DNA of 64,000 bases from Sciurus carolinensis (GCF_902686445.1 NW_025920104.1:2108001-2172000), one strand, 5' to 3'. Numbered from the stretch's first letter, positions 21,880 through 35,589 are shown. The notes: generated by a model not told the origin, from the letters alone. Numbers and translations: made by a program.

Positions 21880-22587
21880 GGCAGCTCTCTAAAAGTGGTG
21901 TGCTTTCATCATCACCATGCCTACTAAACTGCAGGAGAAGCTGTCTCTGTTCCTTTTCCTGTGCCTTCCTTCATGGGCCAGGAGATGAGCTCCATATGAG
22001 AGTTTTTGCTGTAAGCCCTGTAGGCCATTGAGCTGTGAGCCTGCAAACCAAGCACAGAAGGAGCACTGGCCCAGCAGGAGGGGCTGCACCCTGGGAGGTG
22101 CACCAGGATACTGTGTGAAGGGTAGGTCATGGACAGAGACATGGCAGGGAAAACAGAGGAGGCTCAGAAAAGTTAGAGGTGAGGGAAAGTCAGGGGGTAG
22201 GTGGAGGGGTACATGGTGAACCAAGCAGGGAAGTCTCCCATTAGACACAGGTGAATGAACTGGCTTGTCCCTGCCCCACTGCAGTGTCAGGAGGGTCCCC
22301 ACAGGAGACAGACACAAAGCAGGAAGCTCAGTGTAAAGATTATGAACCATACGAGGAATAACTGACTCACTTCCCAATATCCCACCACCATGGCACACCT
22401 GACAGTAGTGATCTAAATACCTGAGGAAGTAATTAAGGCTCAGTGCAATCATGGGGGCAGGGCTCTGATGCAGCAGGATTAGTGTCTGTTGAAGAAGAGA
22501 CTCAGAAGCCATGTGAGCACACCCAGAGCCAGTGGCCACCTGCAGGCCAAGATAGGAGGCCTGGGGTCAAACCTGTTTTGCAAGAAG
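21880..22587. other. Unassigned; long minus-strand open frame 21,889-22,539
   Basis: A 216-codon minus-strand frame is open here. It has no recognised domain, no clear signal peptide and no exon borders that I can support. In a 64-kb window a frame of this length in GC-moderate DNA is not very unlikely by chance. I list the interval but do not call a gene. Confidence 0.2.
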
Positions 22588-22682
22588 ACCCTGAACTTCT
22601 CAGCCTCTAGGACTGTGGGAAATTATTTCTGAAGCTCATGCCACCCAGTCTGGGTCATTTAGGTATAGCAGCCCAAATAAGT
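22588..22682 (+). mobile_element. MaLR (MLT1-like) LTR 3' fragment
   Basis: The phrase order 'aacttctcagcctctag', 'gactgtgggaaatta', 'cacccagtctgg' and 'tatagcagcccaaata' follows the 3' end of mammalian MLT1-type LTRs. It is strongly diverged. Confidence 0.55.
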
Positions 22683-24254
22683 TGCTAGACTGGCACACAT
22701 CAGTTCTCTTACCCCAAGTCAGAGAGCATGGGAGGCAGGACAGGAAAGGGGAAGTGAGGGAGGCTGAGATCCAACTGGAGACATGGAGCAGGACTTATGC
22801 CCTGAATTTGGCCCTGCAGTGATGAACAGGTCCTGGACCCTTCCACCACTGCACCTCCAGGCCAGACCACAGGGGTAAGGAGTGTTCTAGATTCTTCCAG
22901 TGCTCAAGGACAGTGTGAGGAGGATGAATCAAGTCTTTAATAGCTAAGTGTACAGACCAGGTAGGCAAGGGCCAGGCTGGGGGTGGGTGACAGGGTCAGG
23001 AAAGTTATGTTTGGTTTGTGGTAGATAATTCAAAACTCCTATAAAAACTGGGTTGAGGAGAGGAAGAATGTAAGGAGACACTGAGTCTCGACTGGCCAGG
23101 TATGGCCATGAGATTCCAGCCTTTAGAATTTGACCTCTGTCTCTCTTACTGCAGAGACTGGCAGGTCAGGTGAACCTACAGCATGTGCCAGTGAGTAGAA
23201 TCAGGACAGCTCAGACTCACAGAGACCACCTGTGCCTTTCAGAAACCTGTGTTCAGTGGGGTGGGGACATTCTGTAGCTGTTGAGAACTGACAGCCATTG
23301 TGTACATAAAATTTTTTATTCCCATAGGATCCACTCACACTAATCTATGAATAACACCAACATGTCCTTGCCTATGGTGCTGGGGTGGAAAGTGCCTGCC
23401 CCTCTGGTCCAGCTGAGCTTGAGCTCTAGGATTTGGCTGCACAAGTCCTGCATGACAACAGTCTGCAGCAGAATCATGGTCCAAGGGTCTGGCAGTGTCA
23501 AATGGCCCTCGTGAGCAACTAGTTCTTTCTCTAGTCTTATGGAGAAAGGAAGACCAACTTGACACATGTCATCTGTGCATGAATAGGATGCCCAGGGAAT
23601 TCTGGACTCCAGGTTTCTGCATTCATTGTAGAGATGGCGAGAGAGCCCCAGGCTGCACAGGAACAGGGAAGACAAAGGAAGCTGCCACCATCAACCCATA
23701 AAGCCTGACGCCATTAGGTCCACTCCCCAACATCCTTGTTCTGAGCCTCACTTTCTGTCCTCAGAGAAGTGTGTCACTACAACCTGTGAGTCCCACCCAG
23801 CAATTTGCTTCCATGTACAATGATGAAAAACAGTGTTCGTGACATCTGGACACCCTCTGATACCTAAAGCATATTCTTCTAAAGGAGACAGCATCTCAAG
23901 AGAAAAGAACTGTGGAGCCATGCTTTGTCCCTGGAGACCATGTCTTCATAAACCTTCTGGATTCCTCCCAACTAAGGAATTATTTCCTTCTTGTTCTGAT
24001 TTCCAGGACTGTCTCACCATTTTGCCCATGGTGATCTCTCCATGTCCATTGCCCATCTCCCTGTCCAAGCAATTCAAAGGCATTCTCAAAGGTCCAGCCA
24101 TTGCAGACATTTAAAGACAGGGTGCACAGGTCACAGTGGGCACTCAAAAAGCTTGACTGACCAGTGACTCAGTGGGCAAATGTGTGGTTGGATGAATAAG
24201 TTAATGGAAAAAAGTGCCTCTCCTGCCATGGGAGGAAAGAGAAAAAAGATGCCT
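22683..24254. other. Unassigned intergenic sequence
   Basis: It contains no supported gene and no recognised repeat. Several short frames overlap on both strands near 23,335-23,700 without motifs. Confidence 0.35.
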
Positions 24255-24372
24255 TCTATGTACTAGGAAGTGAGTTCTCACCAGACACTAAACTTGCCCT
24301 TGCCTTGAACTTGGGCTTTCACCTCCAGAACTATGAGAAATTAGTTTGTTGTTTATAAACCACCAGTCTAGA
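24255..24372 (+). mobile_element. MaLR (MLT1-like) LTR 3' fragment
   Basis: 'gagttctcaccagacactaa', 'ctccagaactatgagaaatta' and 'gtttataaaccaccagtcta', read in order, match the 3' part of MLT1-like LTRs better than the fragment at 22.6 kb does. Confidence 0.6.
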
Positions 24373-25365
24373 TGTGTTGTGATGGCATCCTGAAAGGAGC
24401 AAGATGTTCCAGCTTGGCCTCTTCCTTCCTCCTTGGTTTCCACTTAAAGTCCCTTAGGAATCACCAGAAGAATCAGACTCCCTGTACTAAGCATGTCCTC
24501 ATGCAGCAGCAGTCAAGAATCTCATCCTGGACTGCAGGAGGCCATGCATGTTCGCACAGCACCTCCTCCCCCAACATGTGCAATAGCCCCAGCAACCTCT
24601 CATGTGAGGCGGTGCAGCAATAGCCATGTGGCCCAGCCAGTGTTGGCACAGCGGGGACTTTCCAGCTGATGGTGGCGGTGGTGGCCGCTGGGCCCTTCCC
24701 TGCCCCAAACCATGGGGCTGCCCAGGGAGCAAGACGCTGTGGCCAGCAGTGGAGAACATGCCCTGTGTCCCTGAGCAGCTGTCGACTGCTCTTGCACTGT
24801 GGGCGAGAATCTCGTGAGTTAGTGGTCAGAGGAGGAAGATGCAGAAACACTGGGCTCCTGGGGTGCCAACACGAGACCAGCACCTCACCCTGCACTTCGG
24901 CCTGCAAGACCTGCAAAGAGAAGCATGCAAGGAAGCATCCCCCAAATGTAGAATAAAGAAGTTGGTCATTCCCAGTCCACCTCCCATTCCTTCCCTGCAG
25001 GCAGCGACACTGGACAGTAGAGTTGAGCATGCTAGGGATCCAGTTGGACACTTTGGGAACTGGATTCTATTCATGTTCTGCTAAAGATTCCAGATCAGGC
25101 ACACCCATGGCCATGAATACCCACCAGCACCATCCTGAGAGGAGCAAAACTTGTAAGTGAACACCTGGAGATGCCCTGTGCTGCACTGGGTACCCAGTCA
25201 TTCCCTGTGGCCTCCTTGGCACATCTAGGCTAAAAATGGTATGGGCTCATGCCCAAAACTGAAATTTTGGAGCAACCAGCCTGTTTCTGAACATTCTTGT
25301 CTTGCTTATGCCTTTCTGGGAAATGAACCCTGGGATGATCTATCAATTATTTAAATTCCCACTCC
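24373..25365. other. Unassigned, GC-rich around 24,540-24,900
   Basis: The stretch is locally GC-rich with a few CpGs. Overlapping frames are open on both strands, up to 192 codons on the minus strand at 24,473-25,051. No protein family was recognised, and open frames on both strands at once are typical of GC-rich DNA. Confidence 0.25.
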
Positions 25366-25369
25366 TTTT

Positions 25370-25495
25370 TATTTTTGATTTTGAGACAGGGTCTACCTAA
25401 GTTGTCCAGGCTAGAGTGGAATCTAGGATCCTCCTGCTTCCACATCCTGAGTATTGGGGACTACAGGCATCTACCACTGCACCTGGGTTACTATG
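25370..25495 (-). mobile_element. B1-type SINE
   Basis: It reads as a reversed B1 on the plus strand: 'ttgagacagggtctacctaa', 'ccaggctagagtgga' and 'gggactacaggcatctacca'. Confidence 0.85.
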
Positions 25496-28400
25496 AACTG
25501 TTATGTAAGAAATAGAAAGTAGACATCAAAGTCATGTCCTGTGATCCATGGCCATTAGCACAAATAACCACAGGCTTTCTGACTGCACCAGGTCTAGGAA
25601 CCAGCCTGGTCCTAGTGAAATCGATTTGGGATCAAGTCTAGAATAAATAGCCAGGAAAGACATTCATTGGCCACACAGATAGGGAACTGGTGATTTTTCA
25701 CTGACACTTCAGAATCTGCATGAAATTCAAATTCTCATTACAGTGCAGCACATAGCACAACCAACATTTTGAACCACGAACCACAGAGTGGGTTTGTGGG
25801 GAGATGTGATCATGTCTTCAGGCCCTCTGAAATGGAATGAAAAGGTGGGCTTCAAAAACTTTTTCTGTGAAAGTTTGAGAAGAAGCCAACCCTGCATGGC
25901 TTGCTGAAGCCAGTCTTTTAAATCACACCACTGCCACCATCACATATGTCTGCTGCCCACCACACAGTGTGTTGCTGTGCCAACACACATTCTGAGTCAT
26001 CCAAGCAGATTTAATGACATCACCATGAAGACTTTCTCTTTGCCTTTTCTTGTGAAATTGTCAAAAGGAAGATTCTGACCTACCTAGAAAAAATATTTTA
26101 ATCAGTTCATTCCAGAAATAACTATGGGAATTCAGATGTTCCCATTCTGCTGCTTCTGGAGAATGTGACAAATGTCTAATGAAGCCTCCACTTTGACCCA
26201 ATCTGCAGGGTGAAACACTGTGACTAGCAGCCATTTCAAATCTCACATGGAAGGGCCCAAATGCATAAGCATATAAAAAGCTCACAGAAACAAAGTTGTG
26301 AAAATAAGAAAACCCCCAAAATTGGGCCTCACTCCTCATATTCCATACAGGTAACCATATCTTCTTTCATTCAGCATCCAGCCCTGTGGCCATGGCTCTC
26401 GGAGTTGGAGAAGCATGCCTCTGGAAAGCACAGGCCAGTGTCCTGTGAACAGTGATACAGCAATTACCAGGAAGGCAAGACCTGCTCAGAGACAAGAAAG
26501 CAGCTGGGACATGAGCATATAGAGAAATGAGACACCTCAACACTGACAACCTTGTCAGACAGCTTGTGAGTGAAGCATTGGAAGAGCAGTGGAAGTTCCA
26601 AGTAAAGATGAATCAATTTTTAAGAATACCTGTGTGATCATATGCCAGTTTTCATGCACATTTATTTATTCATTTGACTATGTTGCTTGGGTAGTCATGC
26701 TATCTTGATCTCTACAATAACCTCCTATGAGGTGAAGAAGTGATCTTAAGGGCAAGTAGGCTGAGATTCATGGGGAAAGTGTTGCCAACATCACTGAGTT
26801 AAAAAGAAACAAATTGAATCTTCCTCCCTGGCTGGGTGCCATCCTGTCTGTCACTCTGTCCACTATCCCTGTTCTTTCTGGTTCTTCTTGAACTAAATAT
26901 TTTCAATATTAAAATGAAATTTGAAATCTCCCAAATGCACTTTAAAGTTTGACTAAGCATGTGTACATTCTTTCCATGAGCACATAGTTTATATACACTT
27001 TAATGTACAGAATTCATGTCATCAAAGTTCATTTGGGCACAATGAAAACACTGACCCACACACCTGTGTCTACCTTATCTGTTAGCTGGAGTCTCACAGC
27101 ATGAGGGATGGGAAGGAAGAAGCTTAGGCTACAAGGACCATCCTGAATACATTTCTTGTGTGCCCAGGGGTTGTGGAAGTCCTTGCCCAAACAATGACCT
27201 TATTGACTAATGGTAGTATTTTTCCTGGTCCAGGATCTCTCCACCCTGCCCTATTGATGCCTGGGTCTGGCACATTGTGTCATGGGGTGCTCCTGAGCAC
27301 CCTGGGGTGTGAAACAACACTCTTGGCCTCAACCCCTGATGGTCATTCCATGCCCTGCCCATGTTATGACAACCAAAATGTCTATAGACTGCCACCTGTC
27401 TCCTGGGGGACAAATTAGCAGTTTGAGGTAGATGGGCCTCACCATGTTAGTCACTGCTCACAGGTGGACACTTCTCCCTGTGGCTCTGTAATGCACTGCT
27501 GTGAAGAAAAATGAGATAATGCCCAGAGAATGCAGAAAGAGCATGCTGTCTGAGTATGGATGGTGTATACCTCAGGCACATTGAAGAACACTTTGCAGGG
27601 ATTGAGCCACAACTCTATGAAGCAAGAGCATCTTTATCTGACTCCACAGCAAGGAAATTAAGGTGTAGTGAAGTGAAACCTTCCCCTTCTCCTAGGACAG
27701 TAGGCAGTGGTGACTTTGGGCTGTACCTCTGACAGCCCTGACTGTCGCAGAGTCCCAAGCCTTACAGAAGGGGGACATCCACAAGACCCCTGGGCTACTG
27801 CCTCCTGGAAACCAAATAAGCCTCCAGGTGCATTGACAACAGTTCACTGCTCTGGCAGCGATGAACCCACATGTCCCAGGGTTCTCATCCCTGGTTCCTG
27901 GTATAAGCACACATGGGAGACCTCAAGGGACCTAGAGCTCTGGAACGGACAAGAACAGGTTCCTTGGTGTCCAAGGAGTTTCACATCCAGCATCCTCGGT
28001 GTCTCACTTTCCTTCACATGAGAAAGCCATGGGTGTGATCAAAGCAAGTCATTTACACGTTGATCCAAATGGAAAGCATTTGACCCTGACTCCCAAGAAC
28101 AAGCCAAAATGGAGACTTCTGATGCTTCGCCCAACAAGGAGAGAATTATGAGTGTGGAGGCTTTTTCTCTCTCCAGGCTTGTGGTGGCTCCTGCAAGCTC
28201 CCAGGCAAACAAGGCATCTTTCCTTCCAGCTCTGAGGTCCACTCATACATGGGGTTCCAGAGGTCATCAGTGACTGAGGTGGTAATAACTTTCTTGCCAC
28301 CTTGAAAGACTGGTGTTGTTAAAGACCTGACCACCACAAAGGATGAATCTACAATATAAGAATTTCAGACCCTCTGGTCTCTGGATCCCCAGGTCCAGAG

Positions 28401-29648
28401 TTTTCCCCAGGACCATTCCACTGGATCTGCACCTGGCACAACTCCATCAGCTGCCTCCATGACCAAACCTAGGGTATCACGGAAGTCCTGTTCTATCTCA
28501 GAGGATGAACCTCCTCCCTGCTGTGTCTTCTGCATCCCCTCACCTGCATCTTCTGTCTCTGACATTACTCCAGGAAAGGGTGTTGCAGTCAAATTTTAAG
28601 TAAAGCTTTGGAGTACAGAAAACCTGGGATCCATCATAAAGTCTTGGAGATCCAGACATGATAGAAAAGGAAATTTCTAGAAGGATCAGTGATTACATAG
28701 TCACTGGGGCATCCCAGGATGGAGCCTGCACCCTGGAGATGGCAGACCACAGAGAGGTCTCAAAGACCTGGTGCAACAGAGACAGTGTGCTCTGGCCCTA
28801 TAGGGAGATGAAATCTTCCCCTAAAGCAAAAGGTACAGGCTGCTGAAACCAGGTGCTTTTCAGGCTTTACCATCTATTGTGAGTGATCTCTGCCATTAAC
28901 ACAGAGGTACATGCTTGTGTCTTTCTGGGATGTCAGAACTTGGTGTATAACAATAAATTCACAAGCTATACAAATTCCCTTGGTTTTAATTCACTGAGTA
29001 CTCAGGGTTCACAAGGAGTCAGGATGCAACAATCACATGTTCTTTTACTCTATTCCAATCTTAATTACTAATAACACTGAAGTCACATACCACACATGAC
29101 ACAAGAAAGAGATGTCACAAAATGGCTGAGGAAGGGTTAACAGTGGCCACAGAGTTTAAAGAGTTCAGAGTGTGATCAAAGTTGGAGCAGTTACAATGCA
29201 GTTTGCTCAGGGGCACAGGGCAAAGCAGCCATGGCACGGGGTCCAGGCCAGGGTCCTGATGGCAGACAGCTTCACAAGAATGGGTTAAGCAGGAAGTGTG
29301 AACTAACTGAAGTCCCAGGGCCCCTCAATAGTTCACCTGTTGACCTCCTGAGTTCTTGGTCTTTGACCCCTGATGCATCCACTGGGGCATATGATAAGAT
29401 GGTGGGCCAGTGTGTAACTCTCTGCCACTATCTCAGGAACCTCTCTTGGTGTTCAGGTGAGGGGGGTACATGGTTAGGTGGTCTGCAGTGTCTGGTAAGC
29501 TCACAGTCCTGGTTTCCCAGATGTGGGTCTGATACACCCATGTGTTCATGTGCATCTGAAAACTTAATAAATTCACCGGTGGTGATTTTTATAAACATGA
29601 TTAAGTTATCCATGGATTTGTGCCTTATGCCTGTGCTGCACAGCAGGG
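25496..29648. other. Unassigned intergenic sequence
   Basis: No gene is supported. Around 28,080-28,600 short coding-like frames on both strands are rich in Ser, Pro and Glu, but they are broken by stops and match no family I know. No interspersed repeat could be named in the remainder. Confidence 0.3.
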
Positions 29649-29649
29649 G

Positions 29650-29862
29650 TTATTCTTTTCTTTCTTATTTCTCAGTGTGTGGTACTCACGGCTGAACCCA
29701 GTAACTAGGCACCTTCCCACTGAGCTGCACCTCAGATTTATACTTCCCATTTTGAGACAGGAGTCAAAAGTTACCCAGGCTGGCCTAGAACCTGTGCTCA
29801 TTCCACCTCAGCCTCCCATGAGGCTGGGGTAGAGATGTGCACCACTGCACCCTGTTGGAGTC
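29650..29862 (-). mobile_element. B1-ID dimer (MEN-type) SINE
   Basis: In plus-strand order a reversed ID part ('gctgaacccagtaactaggc', 'cccactgagctgcacct') is followed by a reversed B1 part ('ttgagacaggagtc', 'acccaggctggcctagaac', 'gtgcaccactgcaccc'). Confidence 0.85.
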
Positions 29863-30614
29863 ACCCCTTCTGGTCATTTCTGCATGCCCAGTGTCTGGTG
29901 ATCATCCACGTGTCCAGACAAGGACTCTCAGCACTTGCATTCAGAAGGCAGTAGCTCAAGGCACACTGCCCCCACTATACAAAATGGGGTAGCTCAGGAC
30001 TGGGCATGCTGTTTTGCACAGCCTGGAGGGACTTGGCTGGTACAGTCTGCACTCTCAACTCTCCCATTTCCCTCTGCTCCTCAGCCTGGGAGTAAGCAAC
30101 TGAATGGTCACCTGGGGCTACAGAGTTGTAAGATAGGAGTCTATAATCACTTGTAACAGGGGACAGCAGGAGCAACCAAAGTAGGGTGACACAGATGACC
30201 TCTGTGAGTGGATGAGGACCCCCACCTACCCCTGGCACTGTGCATCTGCCTACTGCATACCTGAACTCCTAGGCAAGGAAGGGTTGTCCCTGAATGGGAG
30301 GGACCTCAATACTGAACTTAATAAGTTCAGCATGTTTGTTCCATCTCTGCCATAGCTAATCATGTGAACTGTGATTTATACCTGTCTCCTCCCCTCCTCA
30401 ACTACATTCACTGCTTGGGGAGTTTTCTGTTTGCACTTGAACTCTAGAAGCCCCAGAGCAAACATGGATCCATTTTCAAGGTCAGAACATGTACTGAGTC
30501 ATGAATTGCCCAACTTCCATTTTCCATTCCCTTATTTTTCCTTTGTCTTGTGTTTTAGCATAGTGTTCTATTATCCCAGTTCACATTTCATGATTCATCA
30601 TTTCACATGTTTTT
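29863..30614. other. Unassigned intergenic sequence
   Basis: Nothing recognisable lies between the SINE and duplication copy 2. Confidence 0.35.
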
Positions 30615-31900
30615 GTTCTTGGGATGGGATGCAGGGCTGCATGCATCTTAGGTACAGAATCAATGAGCTGTACCTCAGCTCCTAATATTCACTATTAAAA
30701 GACTTTTTGCATTTCAGTTAATGTTGTTTTATGCATCACTGGTAGTTTCCAGTTTGTGTTTTAAGACTTTAAGTTATGGCACTTCAAAAAATGTGTGCTT
30801 ATTAGCAACAGTGCAATTGAAACAACTTCGAAGCTCATGCACTAAACACAGAAGAAATGGAGATTACAAGGGCAGAATTGAATTGAAAAATTCATTCTTA
30901 ATTCAGCTTTAGTACTAATTGAACTTAATAAGATTATTTGCTTAATGCTGTAATGTTTAATATGTTACACAAAGTGGTTTGAGAGACATTGAGATTAACA
31001 GTGTACAACATGCTTCTTTCCACTTTATGGAGCTTGTTGTTAGTTTAATTCTGGGGGTGTGTGAGCTGGCACTGAACATGACAGGGACCCCTTTATCCCA
31101 CTTAGCTCTGAACATGCCTCAATCCTGATGGTCTGGTCCTGCTGGGTAGGAGATAGTAGTCCTTCACCTAAGGTGTGGATAAAACAAGGCCATTCTGGGG
31201 TCAGAATTCTGTGGCCATGACTGTGGGTTCACCTTTGATGTGCACCCCAAAATGGGTGGTCGAGCTTATCCATGCCTATCTTCTTCACCTGTGCAGCCAA
31301 GAACCTTGCTCTCACAGGATGGTTGGAGGTGTCCAGGTGGGTTGTTGGGTCTGACCCTTGGTGAATAAAGTGAAGTACTCGGTACAGCTTGAGAACTGCC
31401 TCCTTGGCATGCCCCTTCCTCAGAGCACAGTGGGTACAATAACTCACTTTGCTTCAATAAACTGAATTTGCTGATCTTTATGCTCAAACCCAGACCCCCT
31501 TGGTCCCCACAGTCATCATTGCCTTCCTCAAAGTTGGTTTTTGTGGGAGGCAGTCTGGTTTGGCAAGGACAGACAGGTATGAGCATGTTCTGCTTCCCGA
31601 GTTTCTGGGTGTAAGAAGGAAGCAAGGAGCTGGTGTAGCTCTGGAATGACATCCACTACTGCATTGCTGCCAGGAGCCTGGGTGTGGTAGTGCTCACCAG
31701 CCTGCAGAGCTTCTGCTATAGGAAGAGGTAGTGCAGGCCTGTGTCTGTAGAGGTTCCACCAGGGTGCTGAGGGGTGGATATAACACCAGGACCCCAGAGG
31801 GGCTGGCAGTGGGTGCAGGAGGTCACAGCCAGGACACCATCAGCAGTATGGCATCAGGGTTTCTTGCTGACTCTGAGGCAGGCTCCAAACACACTCCCCC
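30615..31900 (+). repeat. Direct segmental duplication, copy 2
   Basis: This is the partner of 19,635-20,880 in direct orientation, about 11 kb away. It keeps the reversed ID SINE at its left end (30,615-30,690) and ends near 'ggacaccatcagcagtatgg'. A short stretch encoding W-N-D-I-H-Y-C is readable on the plus strand in both copies, but stops interrupt it here. The source gene, if any, is unknown. Confidence 0.85.
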
Positions 31901-33560
31901 TGCCTCCTCAGTGCTGGGTGACTGAGGCCATGCCAGCTGTGGGCACCATGACCATCTCTTCCCATCTGTCTGCTGAGCCTGGCAGAATGACAGAGCCCAT
32001 GAATGGGGATGGTGGACTTGAAGGGCAAGTGGGGGCTCCTGGGCCTGTGTCCCTCAGGAGGTTTCTCAGGGTCATAGAAATAAACATGTGGCAAGGACTA
32101 GAATGAGTAGTGTGTGATGGAGTTGGAAGGGTGCCTGGAACAGGGCAGGTGCCAAATAATTGCTAAGGCATCTTGTCAATGTGATCTTCAGTAAATGGAT
32201 TCTATTCTAATGAGCATTCACTGCCTTCATGACCATCCACTAATGAGACAAAGAATGGTGCAGTCAGTTGCTGGGGATTCATATGAGAGATGTGCACAAG
32301 TTTCCAGCCTCCCTTACAGCTTGAAGCCTCTTTTCTTCATCCCAGGGTCACTGCTGCTTGTGGGTAAACTGCCTGTCTCACTCCAAGTGTGCTGAGTCCC
32401 AGGGCTTCATGTTGCAGAAAGAAGAGATGGATGCTGTTTTGGACCAAAGAGATTTTCTAATGTGATTCTAATCAGCTAGTGGAAGCAGGAGACAGGTCCT
32501 CAGAAGTTCACAACTCATGGGCTCATGTCTCAGGTGCCAGTAGGTCCTCTAGATGCTCACAGCCTCTTTGGGCATGGCTCAGCAGTCAGAGATCTGATCA
32601 CCTGCTCATGTGGCCTTCTCAGCCTATTTGTGAGGGGTATTTTGTCTTCTTCCTTTTAGGCTGGGTGGTACTGGGTGTGAATGGTCCTTGTTCCCTGGTG
32701 CTGGCCATGGGCCATGGGGAGTAGATGGTAGACAGACTGTGCAAGAATAGCTTCAAGAGAGGATTGGGACAGGTTCAGTCTTTGTTGTGGAACAAGGATC
32801 TGTTTAGAAGGGTGGCTAGTGTAGGCCTGTCCAAGCCTTGGAATATTGCTGAACAGTATTGGGCACATGGCCACATGAGCTTGTACCCAGGAAGAATGGC
32901 AAGGTCATAGGTCAGGTGTTGAGGGTTACTTGGTGCTCTGTAGCACATGGGAACTATCTCTGGCAACCATGGACAAGGGTAGAAACAGGCAGTCATTGGA
33001 TTTGCTTACCCTTCCATCAGGGTTCTCCAGGAGGATGAGTGACAGTGGTCAATATGGATGGTGGGCGGGAGAACCTGGGCTCTGTCCTCACTGTGCTGCT
33101 GTCCCTGAGGAGTGGTTGCAGGGTATGCATGGTGGCAAGTTTTGTCCCAAGACTCTAGTTGGCAGGAGAGAAGAAAAGTCATGGGCAGATGTGGTGGTTT
33201 TGCAGACTGGTTGATGTGAGATGCCAGGGTACCATGTTGAGTGTGAAGCATGCTGCTTTCTTCCCCAGGGTGTACAGGGCTGTGGGGTCATAAGATCAGT
33301 GTGTGGGGTATGGGGTTTTGCAAACTCTGAGCAGCATCTGGATGTCAAGTCTAGCACAGGCAGGTGGTTCTTGTGTGTGCCACATTTCCCTTACATGGAA
33401 GGTCTATCACAGCAGAGATACAGCCACATATCTGGACATGGTCATCCAGCATCAAAATTCTAGCCCTGTTTCCCTTGGTAATCTTGTGAGCAGTACTGAA
33501 TGAAAACACCCAGAAACCAAGATATTTTATTAAGTGGAGAGTCAGAGTGTCTGTGTGCAG

Positions 33561-33562
<2 letters not shown>
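31901..33562. other. Unassigned intergenic sequence
   Basis: No gene or named repeat is supported. Overlapping short frames occur on both strands. Confidence 0.35.

Positions 33563-33623
<61 letters not shown>
33563..33623 (+). repeat. (GA)n microsatellite
   Basis: A near-perfect run of about 29 GA dinucleotides is followed by further GA-rich sequence up to about 33,662. The Arg/Glu-rich open frame across it is an artefact. Confidence 0.97.
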
Positions 33624-33627
<4 letters not shown>

Positions 33628-33663
33628 GAGAGAATGCAAGAGTGAGGAGGAGGAGAGAGAGAT

Positions 33664-35588
33664 TGTCAGGGGAGCTATTCTTAATTAATGGAATTTCTCA
33701 GGCTAATAACAATGGACCAATGGCTGGTGAGGAGGTTTGCAGGCTAACAATCTGGACCAGTTAGTGACTAGGAGGTTTGTAGGCTAACAGTGTGGGTTGT
33801 AAATTGGTGTAGGAGAGGCAGAATAATGGCAGCAGCAAAATAGCAAATCTGATGTCAAAAATGAAACACCTCAGGGTGCATAGAGGAGAGGAAGAGACAG
33901 CACCTGGGGCCATTTTGGATCAGAACAGAGCTCTGAGGTTTTGAATCACAGAGCAGGGACAGCAGCATTGAGATGAGTGGAGAAGCAGTATTTGGGAGGT
34001 TACTTTGGGCTTCACAAGAAGGACATAGTTTAGTTGGCATCAGTAGGGAGTGATCCTGTGCAATAGTAGCAAGTCACCCAGGGAGGCAGTGGGAGGGAAG
34101 GGAAGGTGAGAGGGTTTGGAGTGTTCACCTACACACAGGTCTGTCCCCATGAAGACAGTGTGAGAAGGAAGTGAGTCTCAGGGAGGCAGGGTGGTGGGAA
34201 AAAATCTGTCCCACATGGCTGGGCATGAGGAGGCCTCCTGGGTTTTAGGTTATGGTGGAACAGATGTGCCATCTCAGTGAAATGAGGAGCAGTCATCAGA
34301 GGTGAGGTGTCTTGCTGGGAGGTGCTAGAGGAGCAGAAAGAAGAGGCATGGAAGATAGAGGGCTTCTGCTCAGGATGTCCCAACCTGGACAAGGTGCACA
34401 AAGCACAGCACAGAAAGTGCATATGGGGTGGGTCAGTCCCTGAGGAGGCTGAGCAGTGCAGGAGGGGCACCTTCAGAGAGGGTGTGTAGGCTGAGATGCC
34501 CCACAGAGCTTGGCCCAGGGGGGCCTCCTAAGCCAGACTCCTTGCAGTGCAGTGTATTCATTCCTGTGGCAGAGGCAGTCCACAGGATAGTTGTCCCCTA
34601 GAAGGAGGCCAATGGATGGGGATTCAGGGAGACAAGCATCAACTTCCTCAGAGAAATGGGTCCTGAGCTGGAACCATGTGGAGGGTCCTGTTCTGTATCC
34701 ACTCTCCTCACTATCCTCATCCATGTCTTCTCCAGTCCTTCCCTCTTACACCTATGCCCACTCCAAGCGGATAAAACCATGACAACTTGTCTTTAAGAGG
34801 GAAGCAAATCCTGAGATATCCTCAGACACAAGTTACATGGAGAGACAGACAAATTGCAGGGTGATAGTATTGATAGGTTTCACCTCAGGGAGGCCATAGT
34901 TAAGTGAATAAAATGGAATCCTAGTTGGCTGGTGACTGAAGTCTGTGCACCTGCTAAAAGGAGGACTGCATGCCTTCACAGAGCTGGAAGGGAGCACAGC
35001 AGAGCCTGACTCAGGATCTGGCACTTGGTGGAGAGATGCTAGGTGGCAAAGCTCAGATGAAGTCAGCAAAGACCACTTCATTAGTTCTCTGAAAGCCTGA
35101 GGAGGCTGCTGGGATCAATGTTGATACAGATTCTTCTAGAGGTGGAGGAAAAGGCTAAGGTGCTGAACCTGTTCAGGGGCCCCAGGATGGTGGACTGAAC
35201 ACTGCTGGCCTCCCAACTTAAGGCTCTGTTATGCAACACAAGGACAGTAATCCTTCTCGCACTTATGGGTTGTGGGCTTTCTTTTCTTGCAGGATTGACC
35301 AACCCACCCAGAAGCAGTTACCAACACATGTATCCAGATGAGAGTCCAGGCTCAAGTTTTGGGTCAGCAGAGGTGGACAGCTTCTTGGTGACAGAGCCCA
35401 CACCACAGGCTCATGATCTCTTCCTCCTGGAGAGTTAAACCCTGAGAACCTCTGTCTTGCATGCTCCTCTCTGTGAAACATGAGGTAGGACAGTGCTTAC
35501 TTTATAGCATTCCAAACTCAGAATCTGCAGATACAGGCCCATCTTTTAACAGTCCCTCCAGCCTGCATCTTCAAATACAGCAATATTT
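33664..35588. other. Unassigned intergenic sequence
   Basis: No supported gene. Frames on the minus strand between 34,129 and 34,724 lack recognisable motifs. Confidence 0.35.
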
Positions 35589-35589
35589 T

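Noticed and set aside
21019..21892. Several Cys/Val/Tyr- or His/Thr-rich frames on both strands
   Set aside because: They are produced by the CA-rich low-complexity array.
21889..22539. 216-codon minus-strand open frame
   Set aside because: It has no domain, no paralogue in the window and no exon signals. About one frame of this size is not surprising in six frames over 64 kb.
24473..25051. 192-codon minus-strand frame overlapping plus-strand frames
   Set aside because: Simultaneous openness on both strands in GC-rich DNA indicates composition, and no family was recognised.
33534..33764. Arg/Glu-repeat protein
   Set aside because: It is a translation of the (GA)n microsatellite.
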